Source: JAGQOZ01 sp041399205 (GTDB lineage Bacteria; Planctomycetota; Planctomycetia; Pirellulales; Pirellulaceae). From it: 64,000 nucleotides of DNA. The notes below the pieces were generated by a model. It was not told the origin of the DNA. It worked only from the letters and a program-made list of their open reading frames with translations, and searched no databases. The translations under genes were made by a program, and so were the position numbers. This document shows, piece by piece, positions 52,403 to 61,552 of this stretch. The number at the start of each line of letters is the position of its first letter. The first letter of the stretch is position 1. The stretch spans positions 186,001 to 250,000 of the forward strand of contig JAWKTK010000009.1 of the NCBI GenBank assembly GCA_041399205.1. The letters are read 5' to 3'.

Positions 52403-53728
52403 TTAGCTGGACAAAATATCGCGAATCACCGTTCCATTGGAAACGGGAAACGGCCGGTTCAAACGGTCTCGCATCGTGGTTTGGGGATCGATTCCCAGTT
52501 GATTCCACAGCGTGGCCAGCACATCGGCCGGAGCGACGGGGCGGTCGGCTACTTCGCCTCCTTTCCAATCGCTGGCACCCAAGATCAGGCCTCGCTGAAT
52601 GCCGCCGCCAGCCAAAACGGTTGAATACACGTTGGGCCAATGATCTCGACCCGCCAAATCATTAATCACCGGCGTGCGGCCGAATTCGCCTGTATTTACG
52701 ACCAGCGTTTCATCCAAGAGGCCTCGTTCTTCTAAATCTCGAACCAGCGCCGCAAACGCTTGATCCATCTTCGGCACGATATCTCGATACCGACCGTCCA
52801 GCCCGCCGTGCGTGTCCCAGGCTTGGTTGAATTCATTGTAGGCTACGTAGCGTACGCCGGCTTCGATCAAGCGCCGAGCGACCAACAGAGACTGGCCCAT
52901 TTTGTTTCTACCATAGGCATCGCGAACCGTCGCCGGTTCACGACTTACGTCTAACGCTTCGCGCACTCGACCATCCACCACCAGATCAAACGCACATTCG
53001 CGAAGCCGGTCGTGAGATTCATTCAGTTCTTGTTCCAGCTGATGAGCGGTTCGATCCAACTGCTTCAGCAGGTTTAAACGATCGTCCAGTCGGTGTCGAG
53101 TCATCCCGTCGGTCAACCCCAACGACAACGGATTGTAGTCCTGGGCATTGGGATCACCTTCCACCAACAGCGGATTGTGATTGCTGCCCAAGAAGCCTGC
53201 GTATTGGCCCGGCATGCGATTGGACGGTCCAGGAATGCTCAGCCAATTCGGCAAAGAAACACTCAGCGGAACTTTTGGCGGTTCGGGATGCAAGTAGTTC
53301 AGCACCGCGCCAGGACCAGGAAAATCATCACTGTGCGCTTCTCGATCACGATCCGGCTGATTGTCCGAACCCGTCAACGTGATGTATGTTCCGGCAATGT
53401 GATTGGTGAACTTGTGCGTCATGGAGCGAATCACGGTCAGCCGATCCGCAATCTGCGCGGATTGCGACACGAGTTCACCGAATTCCACGCCAGGCAGATT
53501 TGTCCTTATGGTGCGAAATGGGCCTCGTACTTCGCTGGGCGCACGCGGCTTAGGGTCCCACAGATCGATGTGGCTGGGCCCACCTTGTAACATGATGAAG
53601 ATGCATTTGCGGTGCGAACTTGCCAGCGGTTGATTCGTCCAGCCAGCATTCCCCAATCCGGTCATCCCTGCGAACAATGATAAGCCGCCAATTCGCAATA
53701 CTTCTCGGCGATGAAACGCAGCGTGCAT
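52403..53728 (-). CDS. DUF1501 protein (sulfatase-like fold, Tat-exported)
   Basis: The 441-residue product has a twin-arginine-type export signal (HRREVLRIGGLSLFAG) and the DUF1501 fold, an alkaline-phosphatase/sulfatase superfamily member. Blocks seen are IFIMLQGGPSHIDLWDPKP near 43-61, NHIAGTYITLTG, YNEFNQAWDTHGG near 300 and NTGEFGRTPVIN with GRDHWPNV near 345-362. These carry the Asp and His residues that bind metal in the superfamily. In planctomycetes DUF1501 usually accompanies a DUF1549/DUF1553 cytochrome-like gene; none is here, so this copy stands alone. The substrate is unknown. ATG 53728 opens directly on the export signal. Confidence 0.92.
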   Translation of the reverse strand: MHAAFHRREVLRIGGLSLFAGMTGLGNAGWTNQPLASSHRKCIFIMLQGGPSHIDLWDPKPRAPSEVRGPFRTIRTNLPGVEFGELVSQSAQIADRLTVIRSMTHKFTNHIAGTYITLTGSDNQPDRDREAHSDDFPGPGAVLNYLHPEPPKVPLSVSLPNWLSIPGPSNRMPGQYAGFLGSNHNPLLVEGDPNAQDYNPLSLGLTDGMTRHRLDDRLNLLKQLDRTAHQLEQELNESHDRLRECAFDLVVDGRVREALDVSREPATVRDAYGRNKMGQSLLVARRLIEAGVRYVAYNEFNQAWDTHGGLDGRYRDIVPKMDQAFAALVRDLEERGLLDETLVVNTGEFGRTPVINDLAGRDHWPNVYSTVLAGGGIQRGLILGASDWKGGEVADRPVAPADVLATLWNQLGIDPQTTMRDRLNRPFPVSNGTVIRDILSS

Positions 53729-54036
53729 GGGAATATTCTCCGGCGGGGCAAACGAACAATTCCCACTATTCTATCCGCCGCATCGGTCCGTGAAAACACG
53801 CGACACGCAATCCAAGCAGGGCTGGAAAATCCGAGATGACTTCCTAGCAAACGCCGGCTTTCGGACATCAAAAACGAATGTGGCGCTGTCCAACTACTCA
53901 ATTTCGGTTCGCGCGAATAGAATGGTGGCTCTTTGTACTTCGCGAAGGAACCGACTTGGGAAGATCGCGTCGAATTTTAATTCAGGATTCGCGAGAATCG
54001 CGACGAACGTCATATTTTGCAGTCGATTGAAGAGTT
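53729..54036. other. Divergent intergenic region between DUF1501 and the DnaJ-type gene
   Basis: I see no gene or clear repeat in these 308 bases. Promoters for both genes must lie here. The AAGAG four bases before ATG 54037 is the likely ribosome site of the DnaJ-type gene. Confidence 0.5.
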
Positions 54037-54999
54037 ATGGCCGAGGACTACTATCGCATTTTGGGATTGGATCGCAACGCCACCGCAGATCAAATCCGGA
54101 AGGCACATCGCGATTTGGCGAGGAAGTATCATCCGGATCTGAATCCCGATGACAAATCGGCCAAAACGAAGTTTCAAGAGGTCCAGAAGGCCTATGAAGT
54201 GCTAAGCGACCCCAAGAAGCGAGAGATGTATGATCGCTTTGGGTCAGGCTTTGAACAAGCGTCAAGCGGTGCTGGCGCGGGGCCGCAGTGGCAAACCGGG
54301 CCAGGCGGGCCGCAAGGAAATCCGTTTGAAGATATTGATCTAAGTCAGATCTTTGGTGGTGGGCAAACAGGTGGAGCGAACGGCGGCTTCGGCGATTTCT
54401 TTCGCCAGTTCACCGGAGGGCGAAGTGCGGCCGGAGGTAAGCAGGGACGTCGAACGGTTCGTGGAAATGACATTGAGTACGAATTGCAAGTTGCTTTTCG
54501 TACAGCGGTTTCCGGAGGTCAAGCGCAGCTATCCGTCCGTCGACCCAGCGGCAAACTAGAAACCATCACGGTCAAAGTTCCGCAAGGCATTGCCGATGGC
54601 AAGAAGATTCGCTTACGAGGCCAAGGCGAACCGGTTGCCGGTGGAACGCCTGGTGATATTTTGATCACGGTCAAAGTGGCTCCGCATCCGCATTTCCAAC
54701 GCACCGGAAATGACTTGGTAGTAAAAGTTCCCGTCACGTTGGCGGAAGCAGCGTTGGGTGGCAAAGTCGACGTGCCCACTCCGCAAGGCACCATTTCGCT
54801 TTCCATTCCGCCATGTACTTCCAGCGGCAAGCGGTTGCGAATCAAAGGACACGGTGTGGTCACCAAGGACAAGACCGGTGATTTGTATGCCGAAATCCAG
54901 ATCACACTGCCGGAAACACTCACTGTGCAACAACAGGATTTGGTTCGCCAGTTGAATGCCGAACCATCCGAACCGCTGCGCAAAAATCTTGTCTGGTAG
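54037..54999 (+). CDS. DnaJ-type co-chaperone without zinc finger (CbpA-like)
   Basis: The 320-residue cytoplasmic co-chaperone starts with a J domain (about 4-66, with HPD at 32-34). A Gly/Phe-rich linker (about 75-135) and two beta-sandwich substrate-binding domains with a C-terminal dimerisation end (about 140-320) follow. The DnaJ cysteine-rich zinc finger is absent, which places it with CbpA/type II Hsp40. It stimulates the Hsp70 DnaK; neither dnaK nor grpE is close. A short gap of 53 bases separates it from rnpA. Confidence 0.93.
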   Translation: MAEDYYRILGLDRNATADQIRKAHRDLARKYHPDLNPDDKSAKTKFQEVQKAYEVLSDPKKREMYDRFGSGFEQASSGAGAGPQWQTGPGGPQGNPFEDIDLSQIFGGGQTGGANGGFGDFFRQFTGGRSAAGGKQGRRTVRGNDIEYELQVAFRTAVSGGQAQLSVRRPSGKLETITVKVPQGIADGKKIRLRGQGEPVAGGTPGDILITVKVAPHPHFQRTGNDLVVKVPVTLAEAALGGKVDVPTPQGTISLSIPPCTSSGKRLRIKGHGVVTKDKTGDLYAEIQITLPETLTVQQQDLVRQLNAEPSEPLRKNLVW

Positions 55000-55052
55000 C
55001 GTGGTCACTCGGTCACGTCGTCACTTGCCGTCAAGCATCAAGGTTGCACCGT

Positions 55053-55409
55053 ATGAATACACTGTCAGCGGATGACCGAATTCGCCACGGTCGTGACTTT
55101 CAAACGGTCTTTCAGAACCGTTGCAGCGTGGCGGACGACATTTTGATTGTGTATGCGCAGAAGACGGCACACGATCGAGCACGCCTGGGCCTTTCCGTTT
55201 CTAAGAAGGTAGGCAACGCGGTGGTGCGCAACCGCTGGAAACGTTGCATTCGTGAAGCATTTCGCACTTCGCACCGCACCAAGTACGCTCATGTCGATTT
55301 TGTCGTGATACCTCGGCGAAATGTGACGGCCTCGCAGACGCAGATCGCTCAATCGCTGCAGAACCTGATGCGCCGCGCCGCCAAGAAGTTGGATCGATTG
55401 CAACGTTAG
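55053..55409 (+). CDS. rnpA: Ribonuclease P protein component
   Basis: RnpA binds the RNase P RNA and helps 5' processing of tRNA. The 118 residues carry the signature RARLGLSVSKKVGNAVVRNR followed by WKRCIREAFR, and the N-terminal F-x-x-V-F-x-x-R pattern (DFQTVFQNRC). ATG 55053 has AAGG nine bases upstream; a TTG at 55044 is in frame. In most bacteria rnpA follows rpmH and precedes yidD; neither is found here, so this copy has been moved apart from that cluster. Confidence 0.92.
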   Translation: MNTLSADDRIRHGRDFQTVFQNRCSVADDILIVYAQKTAHDRARLGLSVSKKVGNAVVRNRWKRCIREAFRTSHRTKYAHVDFVVIPRRNVTASQTQIAQSLQNLMRRAAKKLDRLQR

Positions 55410-55736
55410 TCGAAGCATCGTTCACCTGGCTGATCGAAACTGGGATGGCACAGTGCGACGATGTTGGTGCGAGTCGTGGCGGTGCAATAAATTGACGGTC
55501 GAGTTGCCGTGGTCTAAGATGTTGTCGGCGAGTTATCGCGCCGGACCTTCATCGGTACCCACGCTACCGACGATGCGAAGGGAAAGGTCACCAGTGAGTG
55601 ATCGGTAACACAATCAGTGCGTGCGTCCTGGATCGAATACTTGATCTGGGTGCTGTCATCTGGCGTTTGTTTCACTATCTGGTTGCATCGGATAGGCGTG
55701 GGCTGTCGAGCATAAGCACGAAGGGATAGTAGAGAC
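55410..55736. other. Intergenic region between rnpA and the DUF4287 gene
   Basis: These 327 bases hold no gene. A possible promoter at 55492-55520 is listed separately. The rest shows no repeat or hairpin that stands out. Confidence 0.5.
55492..55520 (+). promoter_or_regulatory. Possible sigma-70 promoter upstream of the DUF4287 gene
   Basis: TTGACG and TAAGAT are 17 bases apart, matching the consensus at 5 of 6 and 4 of 6 positions with the ideal spacing, about 217 bases before the gene's ATG. The long leader is unusual, so it remains a candidate. Confidence 0.35.
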
Positions 55737-56408
55737 ATGACGAAACAAGGCAGCTTCAAGCGGCGCATTCGCAACCGAATGTCACAAACAGGTGAACGGT
55801 ATGTGGTGGCTCGAGCGGCATTGATCGCACAAGCCCAAGCCGCTTCGACCAAACAACGCAAATGGGTTTCCATGCCGGAAGCCAGTGATCACGCGATTTT
55901 GGAAGCGACGGGGCGCAATTGGAACGAATGGTGCGATCTGCTGGAAAGTTGGCCAGGCCATACTCAAGGTCATGCCAAGATTGCCAAATACGTTCAAGCG
56001 GAATACAAGATCAGTGCTTGGTGGGCGCAAAGCGTCACTGTCGGGTTTGAGCGGATCACCGGGTTACGGCTCCCGGGCCAAATGTCCGATGGAACGTTTA
56101 CGGCCAACAAATCCAAAACGGTTTCGCTGGATGAATCGTGGCTTCGAAGTTTGTTGCTCGATTCCAACGAACGCCAAGACTTGTTCCCCGGTCAGCAATC
56201 GGAACTTCGCTCTAAGCCGACTTCGAAAACCATTCGACTGGCAATGGACGATGGCATCGTGTTGATCGTCATGACGCCGGAAAAAGGGGACCGAATCAAG
56301 ATCGCCATCGAGCACACTAAGCTCGCGACCGCCGAAGACGCCCAACGCTGGAAATTCTACTGGGGCGAATGGCTGGACGCTATTTCCGAACCGCAACCGC
56401 ATGATTGA
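55737..56408 (+). CDS. DUF4287-domain protein
   Basis: The 223-residue protein has a basic N-terminal segment (KQGSFKRRIRNRMSQTG) and then the DUF4287 pattern (ATGRNWNEWCDLLESWPGHT, QGHAKIAKYVQAEYKISAWW, TVGFERITGLR) at about 58-115. Its C-terminal half, residues about 125-220, is a beta-rich SRPBCC/AHSA1-like part. Such proteins are often linked to stress regulation; the substrate is unknown. A possible promoter lies 217 bases upstream. It stands apart from its neighbours. Confidence 0.82.
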   Translation: MTKQGSFKRRIRNRMSQTGERYVVARAALIAQAQAASTKQRKWVSMPEASDHAILEATGRNWNEWCDLLESWPGHTQGHAKIAKYVQAEYKISAWWAQSVTVGFERITGLRLPGQMSDGTFTANKSKTVSLDESWLRSLLLDSNERQDLFPGQQSELRSKPTSKTIRLAMDDGIVLIVMTPEKGDRIKIAIEHTKLATAEDAQRWKFYWGEWLDAISEPQPHD

Positions 56409-56618
56409 GTTTCGTGATTGCTGCGAATTCAGCAATTCCACTCGGTACGGCCTACCGGATAACTCGCCTGCGGAAGGGCCGTGCCATAATTAAAAGTGGT
56501 TTATCCGGTTCATGGTACGAATGGATTCGTGAGATAGTAGTGTTTGAGGAAACGCGTGCATCGTCGTTTGGGAGGCGATCTTGTTTTGGTGGCAGAGGAA
56601 ATTGGAAACAGAGAACTG

Positions 56619-57294
56619 ATGGCTCGAATTCTTGTCGTTGAAGACGAACCGACATTATTGGGCAGCGCCGCGGGTTAACGGAGTGTGAAGGTACGATGTC
56701 GTGCCGGTTTCCACAATTGAACAAGCGAGTCACGCATTGTCGAATCAGACGGTAGATCTGATCTTATTGGACGTCATGCTTCCAGATGGAAGTGGTGTCG
56801 AATGGGTTCGTTCCTTACGAGCCCATGCGAATATGATTCCTGTGTTAATGGCCACCGCTCGAGATGCGGTGGAAGATCGCATCACGGGGCTGGACAGCGG
56901 TGCCGATGATTATTTGGTCAAGCCGTTTTCTTTCGACGAATTGGTAGCACGACTGCGAGCCCTCTTGCGGCGTGCATCTACTTCGCGCGAATCAAAGCTG
57001 GTTGTAGATGATCTAACCATCGACTTGCTAACTCGCCAGGTGACTCGTGCTGGTGCCGAGCTTGATTTGACGCCTCGGCAATTCGACCTGCTCACCTACT
57101 TCGCTCAATCCGCCGGCGAAGTTGTCACTCGTGAAATGATTGCCAAAGACGTTTGGAAAGAACCAACCGCAACGTGGACGAATGTGATCGAGGTGCAGAT
57201 TAATCACCTACGACGCCGTTTAGAGCGGCCGGAATGGCCCACCATTTTGCATACCATTCGAGGAAAAGGTTACTGCTTAGGAAAACATCCATGA
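56619..57294 (+). pseudogene. OmpR-family response regulator, N-terminus broken by two frame changes
   Basis: This would be the regulator of a two-component system. Frame one starts MARILVVEDEPTLLGS (acidic pair of the receiver), frame two supplies RRGLTECEG and frame three continues YDVVPVSTIEQASHAL and LILLDVMLPDGSG, with Asp in LLDVM as the phosphorylation site, and KPFSFDELVARL. A winged-helix trans_reg_C domain (LDLTPRQFDLLTYFAQ, TNVIEVQINHLRRRL, IRGKGYCLG) follows and is intact. Frame changes lie near 56663-56669 and 56687-56692; single added bases would repair both. The histidine kinase overlaps its stop (ATGA). Likely an indel artefact. Confidence 0.82.
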
Positions 57295-58682
57295 AACGAT
57301 TACGAGTGCGTTGGCGATTGACGTTGTGGTACGGAGCCGTCTTAATGTTGTTGGTGGTGTCGTTCGGTTCGGCCATCTACGCCATGACGCGGCAGAATCT
57401 GTTGACGCGAGTGGATACGTATGTGATTGAAGAACTGCGCGAATTTAGCGTAGAGCTGGATCTGCATGAAGGCGACGACAGCACCCTTGCTGATTTTTTA
57501 GACGAACGCTTCTTTCATCACGGCGAATATGATTTTCAGGTCCAATCTATGGACGGTAAAGTTTTGTTTGCCAGCAATCGATTGGTAAATCATCCGCTGA
57601 CGGCAAATCCCAAATTGAGTTACAAGAAAGCTGTTCTGGACACTCGACTTCTACCTGGGTACGGGTACCGCCGAGTAGGCGTGGTGCGTTATCAAGGTCC
57701 AACGGGCGAATTCATTTTGCAATCAGGAACGTCATTGCAAAACGAGTTCGCGCAGCTTCAGTCTCTAACCACAATTTTGGTCTCGGTAGGGCTACTGACC
57801 GTTGCCATTGCCTTAGTTGGTGGCTACCTATTAGCAGGTAAGGCGTTGTCGCCTGTAGGTGACATGGCGAATTCGGCAAGACGAATTACTGCATCCAATA
57901 TCAGTGACCGATTGGAAGTGCCCAACCCCAATGACGAATTGGGACACTTGGCCATGACGCTCAATTCCATGATCGACCGTTTGCAAGACGTGATCGAAGA
58001 AACTCGTCGGTTTACAGCCGATGCAGCGCATGAACTTCGTACTCCCTTGGCGGTGATGCAGACCGAGGCCGAAGTAGCACTGCGAAATGAACGGAGCCTG
58101 GAAGAATATCGCGAAGTGGTGCGAGTAAATTTGAACGCCACCAAACGTCTGGCTCGCATGGCTGACCAACTCCTGCAATTAAGTCGTCTGGATGTGGCTC
58201 GCGGCAAATCGGCCTACGATGAAATTCGGCTGGATGCACTGGTGTCGGATGTCGTCGAAACACTTCGACCGTTGGCCGATCAAAAGCACGTTTCGCTGCG
58301 AGTTGAATCGATTCGTCCTTGTCTTATCTTGGGAGACGATATCCAGCTAAGTCGCGTCTTCTATAACGTGATTGAAAACGCCATTAAATACACACCCGAC
58401 GGCGGCAGCGTGTTTGTCGATGCCAGTTGCAATGAACATCGAGTATCGGTACGAGTAACAGACAGTGGACAGGGAATACCGGCGGGCAGCATTCCTAAAA
58501 TCTTTGATCGGTTTCATCGCGCAGATCAGTCGCGTTCCCGAAGCACCGACGCAACCGGGGGCTCCGGTTTGGGGTTGGCCATTGCCAAGTCCATTGTGGA
58601 CGCGCATCACGGCAAGATCTCGGTCAGCAGCAAACAAGGGAACGGGACATCGGTAGAAATTGAATTTCCCGTCGCGGCGTAA
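57291..58682 (+). CDS. Sensor histidine kinase of the OmpR-partner type
   Basis: The 463-residue membrane kinase has an N-terminal membrane helix (about 10-32), a periplasmic sensor (about 33-160), a second membrane helix (about 165-187) and a HAMP domain (PVGDMANSARRITASNISDR, about 192-245). The dimerisation domain has the phosphoacceptor His247 (DAAHELRTPLAV). The ATP-binding domain has the N box (NVIENAIKYTPDGG), G1 (VTDSGQGIP), F box (FDRFHRAD) and G2 (GGSGLGLAIAK). Its ATG overlaps the stop of the response regulator by four bases, so they form one operon. The signal is unknown; the sensor lacks a known domain. Confidence 0.95.
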   Translation: MKRLRVRWRLTLWYGAVLMLLVVSFGSAIYAMTRQNLLTRVDTYVIEELREFSVELDLHEGDDSTLADFLDERFFHHGEYDFQVQSMDGKVLFASNRLVNHPLTANPKLSYKKAVLDTRLLPGYGYRRVGVVRYQGPTGEFILQSGTSLQNEFAQLQSLTTILVSVGLLTVAIALVGGYLLAGKALSPVGDMANSARRITASNISDRLEVPNPNDELGHLAMTLNSMIDRLQDVIEETRRFTADAAHELRTPLAVMQTEAEVALRNERSLEEYREVVRVNLNATKRLARMADQLLQLSRLDVARGKSAYDEIRLDALVSDVVETLRPLADQKHVSLRVESIRPCLILGDDIQLSRVFYNVIENAIKYTPDGGSVFVDASCNEHRVSVRVTDSGQGIPAGSIPKIFDRFHRADQSRSRSTDATGGSGLGLAIAKSIVDAHHGKISVSSKQGNGTSVEIEFPVAA

Positions 58683-58778
58683 GGTCTTTGCGAACACCGC
58701 GTATCACGATTGTCCAACTTGACGTTTTGCGCCAGCATCAATTACCGAACAGGTGGCCAGTTGCGGTGTCGCCAAGCA

Positions 58779-59201
58779 TCAACTGTAGATGTAACTTTTC
58801 AAGAAGTGGTTTTCCTGGCAAACCGAATCGTGTTGTGCTTTGACTACGTCGCCAATCGAAATCATGCCCACCAACTGTCCGTCTTCCATGATCGGCAAAT
58901 GACGAATTCGACGGGACGTCAACAATCCCATGACGGCCGAGACATCGTCATCCGGATTTCCCGTGATTAAACGCGAAGTCATTTTATCGCGAACTGCGGT
59001 CGACTGAACGATCTTGTCTGAACAGTTCGCCCGCAAGATGTCTCGTTCCGTAATGATTCCGACCACTCGGTCACGGTCCTTCACAACCAGTGAACCGCAA
59101 TTGTGTTCGACCAAACGATCAACAACCTCGGCCAACGTTTGCCGATGTTCTATCGTGTAAACGTGCCGCCCCTTGGATTGCAAAATGTCACGAACCTTCA
59201 T
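58779..59201 (-). CDS. Two-CBS-domain protein
   Basis: The 140-residue cytoplasmic protein consists of two CBS domains: DRLVEHNCGSLVVKDRDRVV-like block with GIITERDILR near 47-56, and SRRIRHLPIMEDGQLVGMIS near 97-116 with IGDVVK. A pair of CBS domains forms a Bateman module that binds adenine nucleotides and regulates an attached or separate partner. As a stand-alone protein its partner is unknown. AGGAG lies about six bases before ATG 59201. It converges with the histidine kinase gene. Confidence 0.93.
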   Translation of the reverse strand: MKVRDILQSKGRHVYTIEHRQTLAEVVDRLVEHNCGSLVVKDRDRVVGIITERDILRANCSDKIVQSTAVRDKMTSRLITGNPDDDVSAVMGLLTSRRIRHLPIMEDGQLVGMISIGDVVKAQHDSVCQENHFLKSYIYS

Positions 59202-59451
59202 GTCAGAACTCCTTGAACAAATCGACTACCGATAGACAACGTGGTGACGCGAACGGTCGGTCACCTGTTTCGCAAGGACTCGTCCTAAGTCACGTGCGGC
59301 CATTCTTCGTTCTGTTCGTGAACTTCTAACCTAGCGGGCGGCTACCGTCGGAGCAAACTTGTTTTGGAAAAAAGACAGACAAAAAGCTTGTGAAATGATT
59401 CACGAGCGGACTTGGTGACTCGCATGCAATTTGGCGCGACCATGCGTTCGC

Positions 59452-60099
59452 TCAATGGTCCGCTGGCCATCTTTGAATGGCCGCCAAGTCTTCAGGCGTA
59501 TCGACGTCAGGCCGAATAGCGGACGGACCACATTCAACTTGCACTATGTCGTTCGCGCGCCAAAGATCACGAATTCCCTGATCGGATGACAATTCGCCTA
59601 GCCTGCTTGCCCAAGACCAAGGCAACAAAACCGGATGGCCGGTTGTGCCGTGATGCGAGGCGACCAGAACCTGTTCTTGATTTTGATTTTGGTTTCGCCG
59701 GTAGTGAGCCAGCAAAGTTGCTACGGCCGCTGGTTCCAGCAATGGCAAATCCGCTGGAGCCAGTAGCCAAACGTCGGTATCGACGGGTGCATATGCATCG
59801 CGAATAAAATCGATACCTCGCTGCACCGTCTGCTTCATATCCGGCGTGTCGTCTGGCAAACGCACCACGTCGACATTTTGGTGCTGCAAGAACGAATGCA
59901 ATCGAGTATCAGCGTGGCGAATGACAACCACCGTTCGCGAAACGTTGCCGTCAAAGGCCTCGAACGTACGCTGCAGAATGGGTTTGCCGCCAACACGCAG
60001 TAGTAACTTGGGCTGTCCCATTCGCACCGATTTTCCGGCAGCAGGAATCACAGCAAACGAACGGAATGGCCGAACGTCTTGGTGGTGCTCAAAATTCAC
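59452..60099 (-). CDS. MobA-like nucleotidyltransferase (molybdenum cofactor, MocA-type)
   Basis: The 215-residue cytoplasmic enzyme has the NTP-transferase signature (VIPAAGKSVRMGQPKLLLRV near 17-36, GGKPILQRTFEAF), DVWLLAPADLPLLEP near 108 and ASHHGTTGHPVLLPWSWA near 150. MocA/MobA add CMP or GMP to molybdopterin. Its start overlaps the xdhC stop by four bases. XdhC delivers sulfurated cofactor to xanthine dehydrogenase-type enzymes and MocA makes the cytosine dinucleotide form they use, so the pair fits a molybdo-flavoenzyme system. The structural enzyme is not in the window. Confidence 0.87.
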   Translation of the reverse strand: MNFEHHQDVRPFRSFAVIPAAGKSVRMGQPKLLLRVGGKPILQRTFEAFDGNVSRTVVVIRHADTRLHSFLQHQNVDVVRLPDDTPDMKQTVQRGIDFIRDAYAPVDTDVWLLAPADLPLLEPAAVATLLAHYRRNQNQNQEQVLVASHHGTTGHPVLLPWSWASRLGELSSDQGIRDLWRANDIVQVECGPSAIRPDVDTPEDLAAIQRWPADH

Positions 60100-61165
60100 A
60101 CGGTCACCTTGTCAGGTCGTCCCGGCACAATTCCACTTCGATTGCGGTGTGACACTAATTCGGCACAAATACTGACGGCTATTTCAGGCACGGTAAGCGA
60201 ACCGATGTCGATACCAACCGGAGCGTGCACTTGTTCCAATAGCGATTGACTGACACCTTTTTCCAGCAGATCATCAAAGATCAAGCGAATCTTCCGACGG
60301 CTACCAATCATACCAACATACGCTGCGTGACGATCAATCAAATGAAACAACGCTTCTTCGTCATGCTGGTGACCACGAGTGACAATTAAGCAATAGGTAT
60401 GCGCATCAATTGGGATCTGTGACAGAGTCGATTCCAATTCGCCAGCCAGGCAACGTTCGGCGGTCGGAAATCGATCGGCACTGACAAATTCAGCTCGATC
60501 ATCCGTGACCCAAACTTCGAACTCCAATTCGCTGGCCAACTTTGCCACGGCTTGTCCCACATGACCGCCGCCCACAATCACCAGGCGGCAAACGGGTAAT
60601 GTCGGCAAGAAAGCGATGTCACCGTGTGCATAAGGACGAGGCCTTTTCAGAAAGGGATTGCAGGTGCGAACCGAGTTGTGGCCAATGACTTCGGATCCAA
60701 ATTTAGTGTTGCCGCTAACTGATTCTGGGCATCGAATAGCGCGAATGCCGGCGGAACGGAACCTTCGCCAGTGGAAAAGTGAATGGCTTCCGTATGTCCG
60801 TGTTTGCGGTTCGACACGTCGCACAACTGCCGAAAATATTCCGCTGCGGCGCCATCGTTTGCCGGCTGCACGACGACTCGCATCCGCCCACCGCAAATCA
60901 AACCGTCTCCCCAACCGTAGTCGCTGTCCAGCTGAAACGAACAGCACAGTGCTTGATTCATCGCCAGTGCAGAAATGGCTCGGCGTTTGACTTCCGCTTC
61001 CACACAACCTCCGCCCAACGTGCCGAATTGCGAACCATCCGCATAAACCAACATGGCGGCGCCGGCTTTTTGCGGTGTCGAACCTCGTGTTTCCACCAAC
61101 CGACAGTAGGCCACCGGCGTGTTCGACGCAATGGATTCAACTAGTTTGCGTAACAATTCCAACAT
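60096..61165 (-). pseudogene. XdhC/CoxI-family cofactor-insertion protein, one frame change
   Basis: XdhC binds molybdenum cofactor and protects or inserts it into xanthine dehydrogenase-type enzymes. The first frame (61165 down to about 60695) has the CoxI N-domain (RLVETRGSTPQKAGAAMLV, GTLGGGCVEAEVKRRA) and ends NLDPKS; the second frame (to 60096) carries the Rossmann C-domain (CRLVIVGGGHVGQAVAKLA, VTRGHQHDEEAL, YVGMIGSRRK). The break lies near 60690-60700; GATCCGAAGTC with one more base would read D-P-x-E-V-I-G-H-N. Combined length is about 356 residues. It lies just upstream of the MobA-like gene in one operon and follows the MoaD/ThiS-like gene. Confidence 0.85.
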
Positions 61166-61253
61166 AGACTGACTTCGCTGAAAGCTTCAACACGGAAACA
61201 AAGTTAAGACGCTTGGCGGCGGCACAGCAGCACTGGTCATTGCGATTGAGAAC

Positions 61254-61517
61254 CTATCCGCCGCCAATGGCAGGTAGGATATGAATTTCCGCATCGGAAG
61301 TGACCGCTTGCCGCAATCCCAGTGTAGCAATCTGACCGTCCACGGTCACGGCAGTCCCTGGTTTCAAGCGATTTTGGTCGCAAAGCCGTTGGCGAGTTCC
61401 GGGATATTGTTCGTTCAAAGCGTCCAAAACCTGGCCTACCGTTTGGCCCGGTAAGTCAAGAAACGAGGCACCGCCTGCCAAGGATTTCAGTTGCGTAGGC
61501 AGAAACAGACGAGCCAT
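61254..61517 (-). CDS. MoaD/ThiS-family small sulfur-carrier protein
   Basis: The 87-residue protein has the ubiquitin-like beta-grasp pattern (ARLFLPTQLKSLAGGASFLD, TVGQVLDALNEQYPG, TAVTVDGQIATLGLRQAVTS) and a C-terminal Gly-Gly end (LPAIGGG). MoaD carries sulfur for molybdopterin synthesis; ThiS does so for thiazole. Next to xdhC and a MobA-like gene, a molybdenum role is more likely, but the sequence alone does not separate the two. ATG 61517 was taken; the longer frame to 61544 is weaker. The operon order is MaoC, MoaD/ThiS, XdhC, MobA. Confidence 0.8.
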   Translation of the reverse strand: MARLFLPTQLKSLAGGASFLDLPGQTVGQVLDALNEQYPGTRQRLCDQNRLKPGTAVTVDGQIATLGLRQAVTSDAEIHILPAIGGG

Positions 61518-61552
61518 CGCGGTTCGGCTTTGAGAAAGGACCAAGGTGCAGA

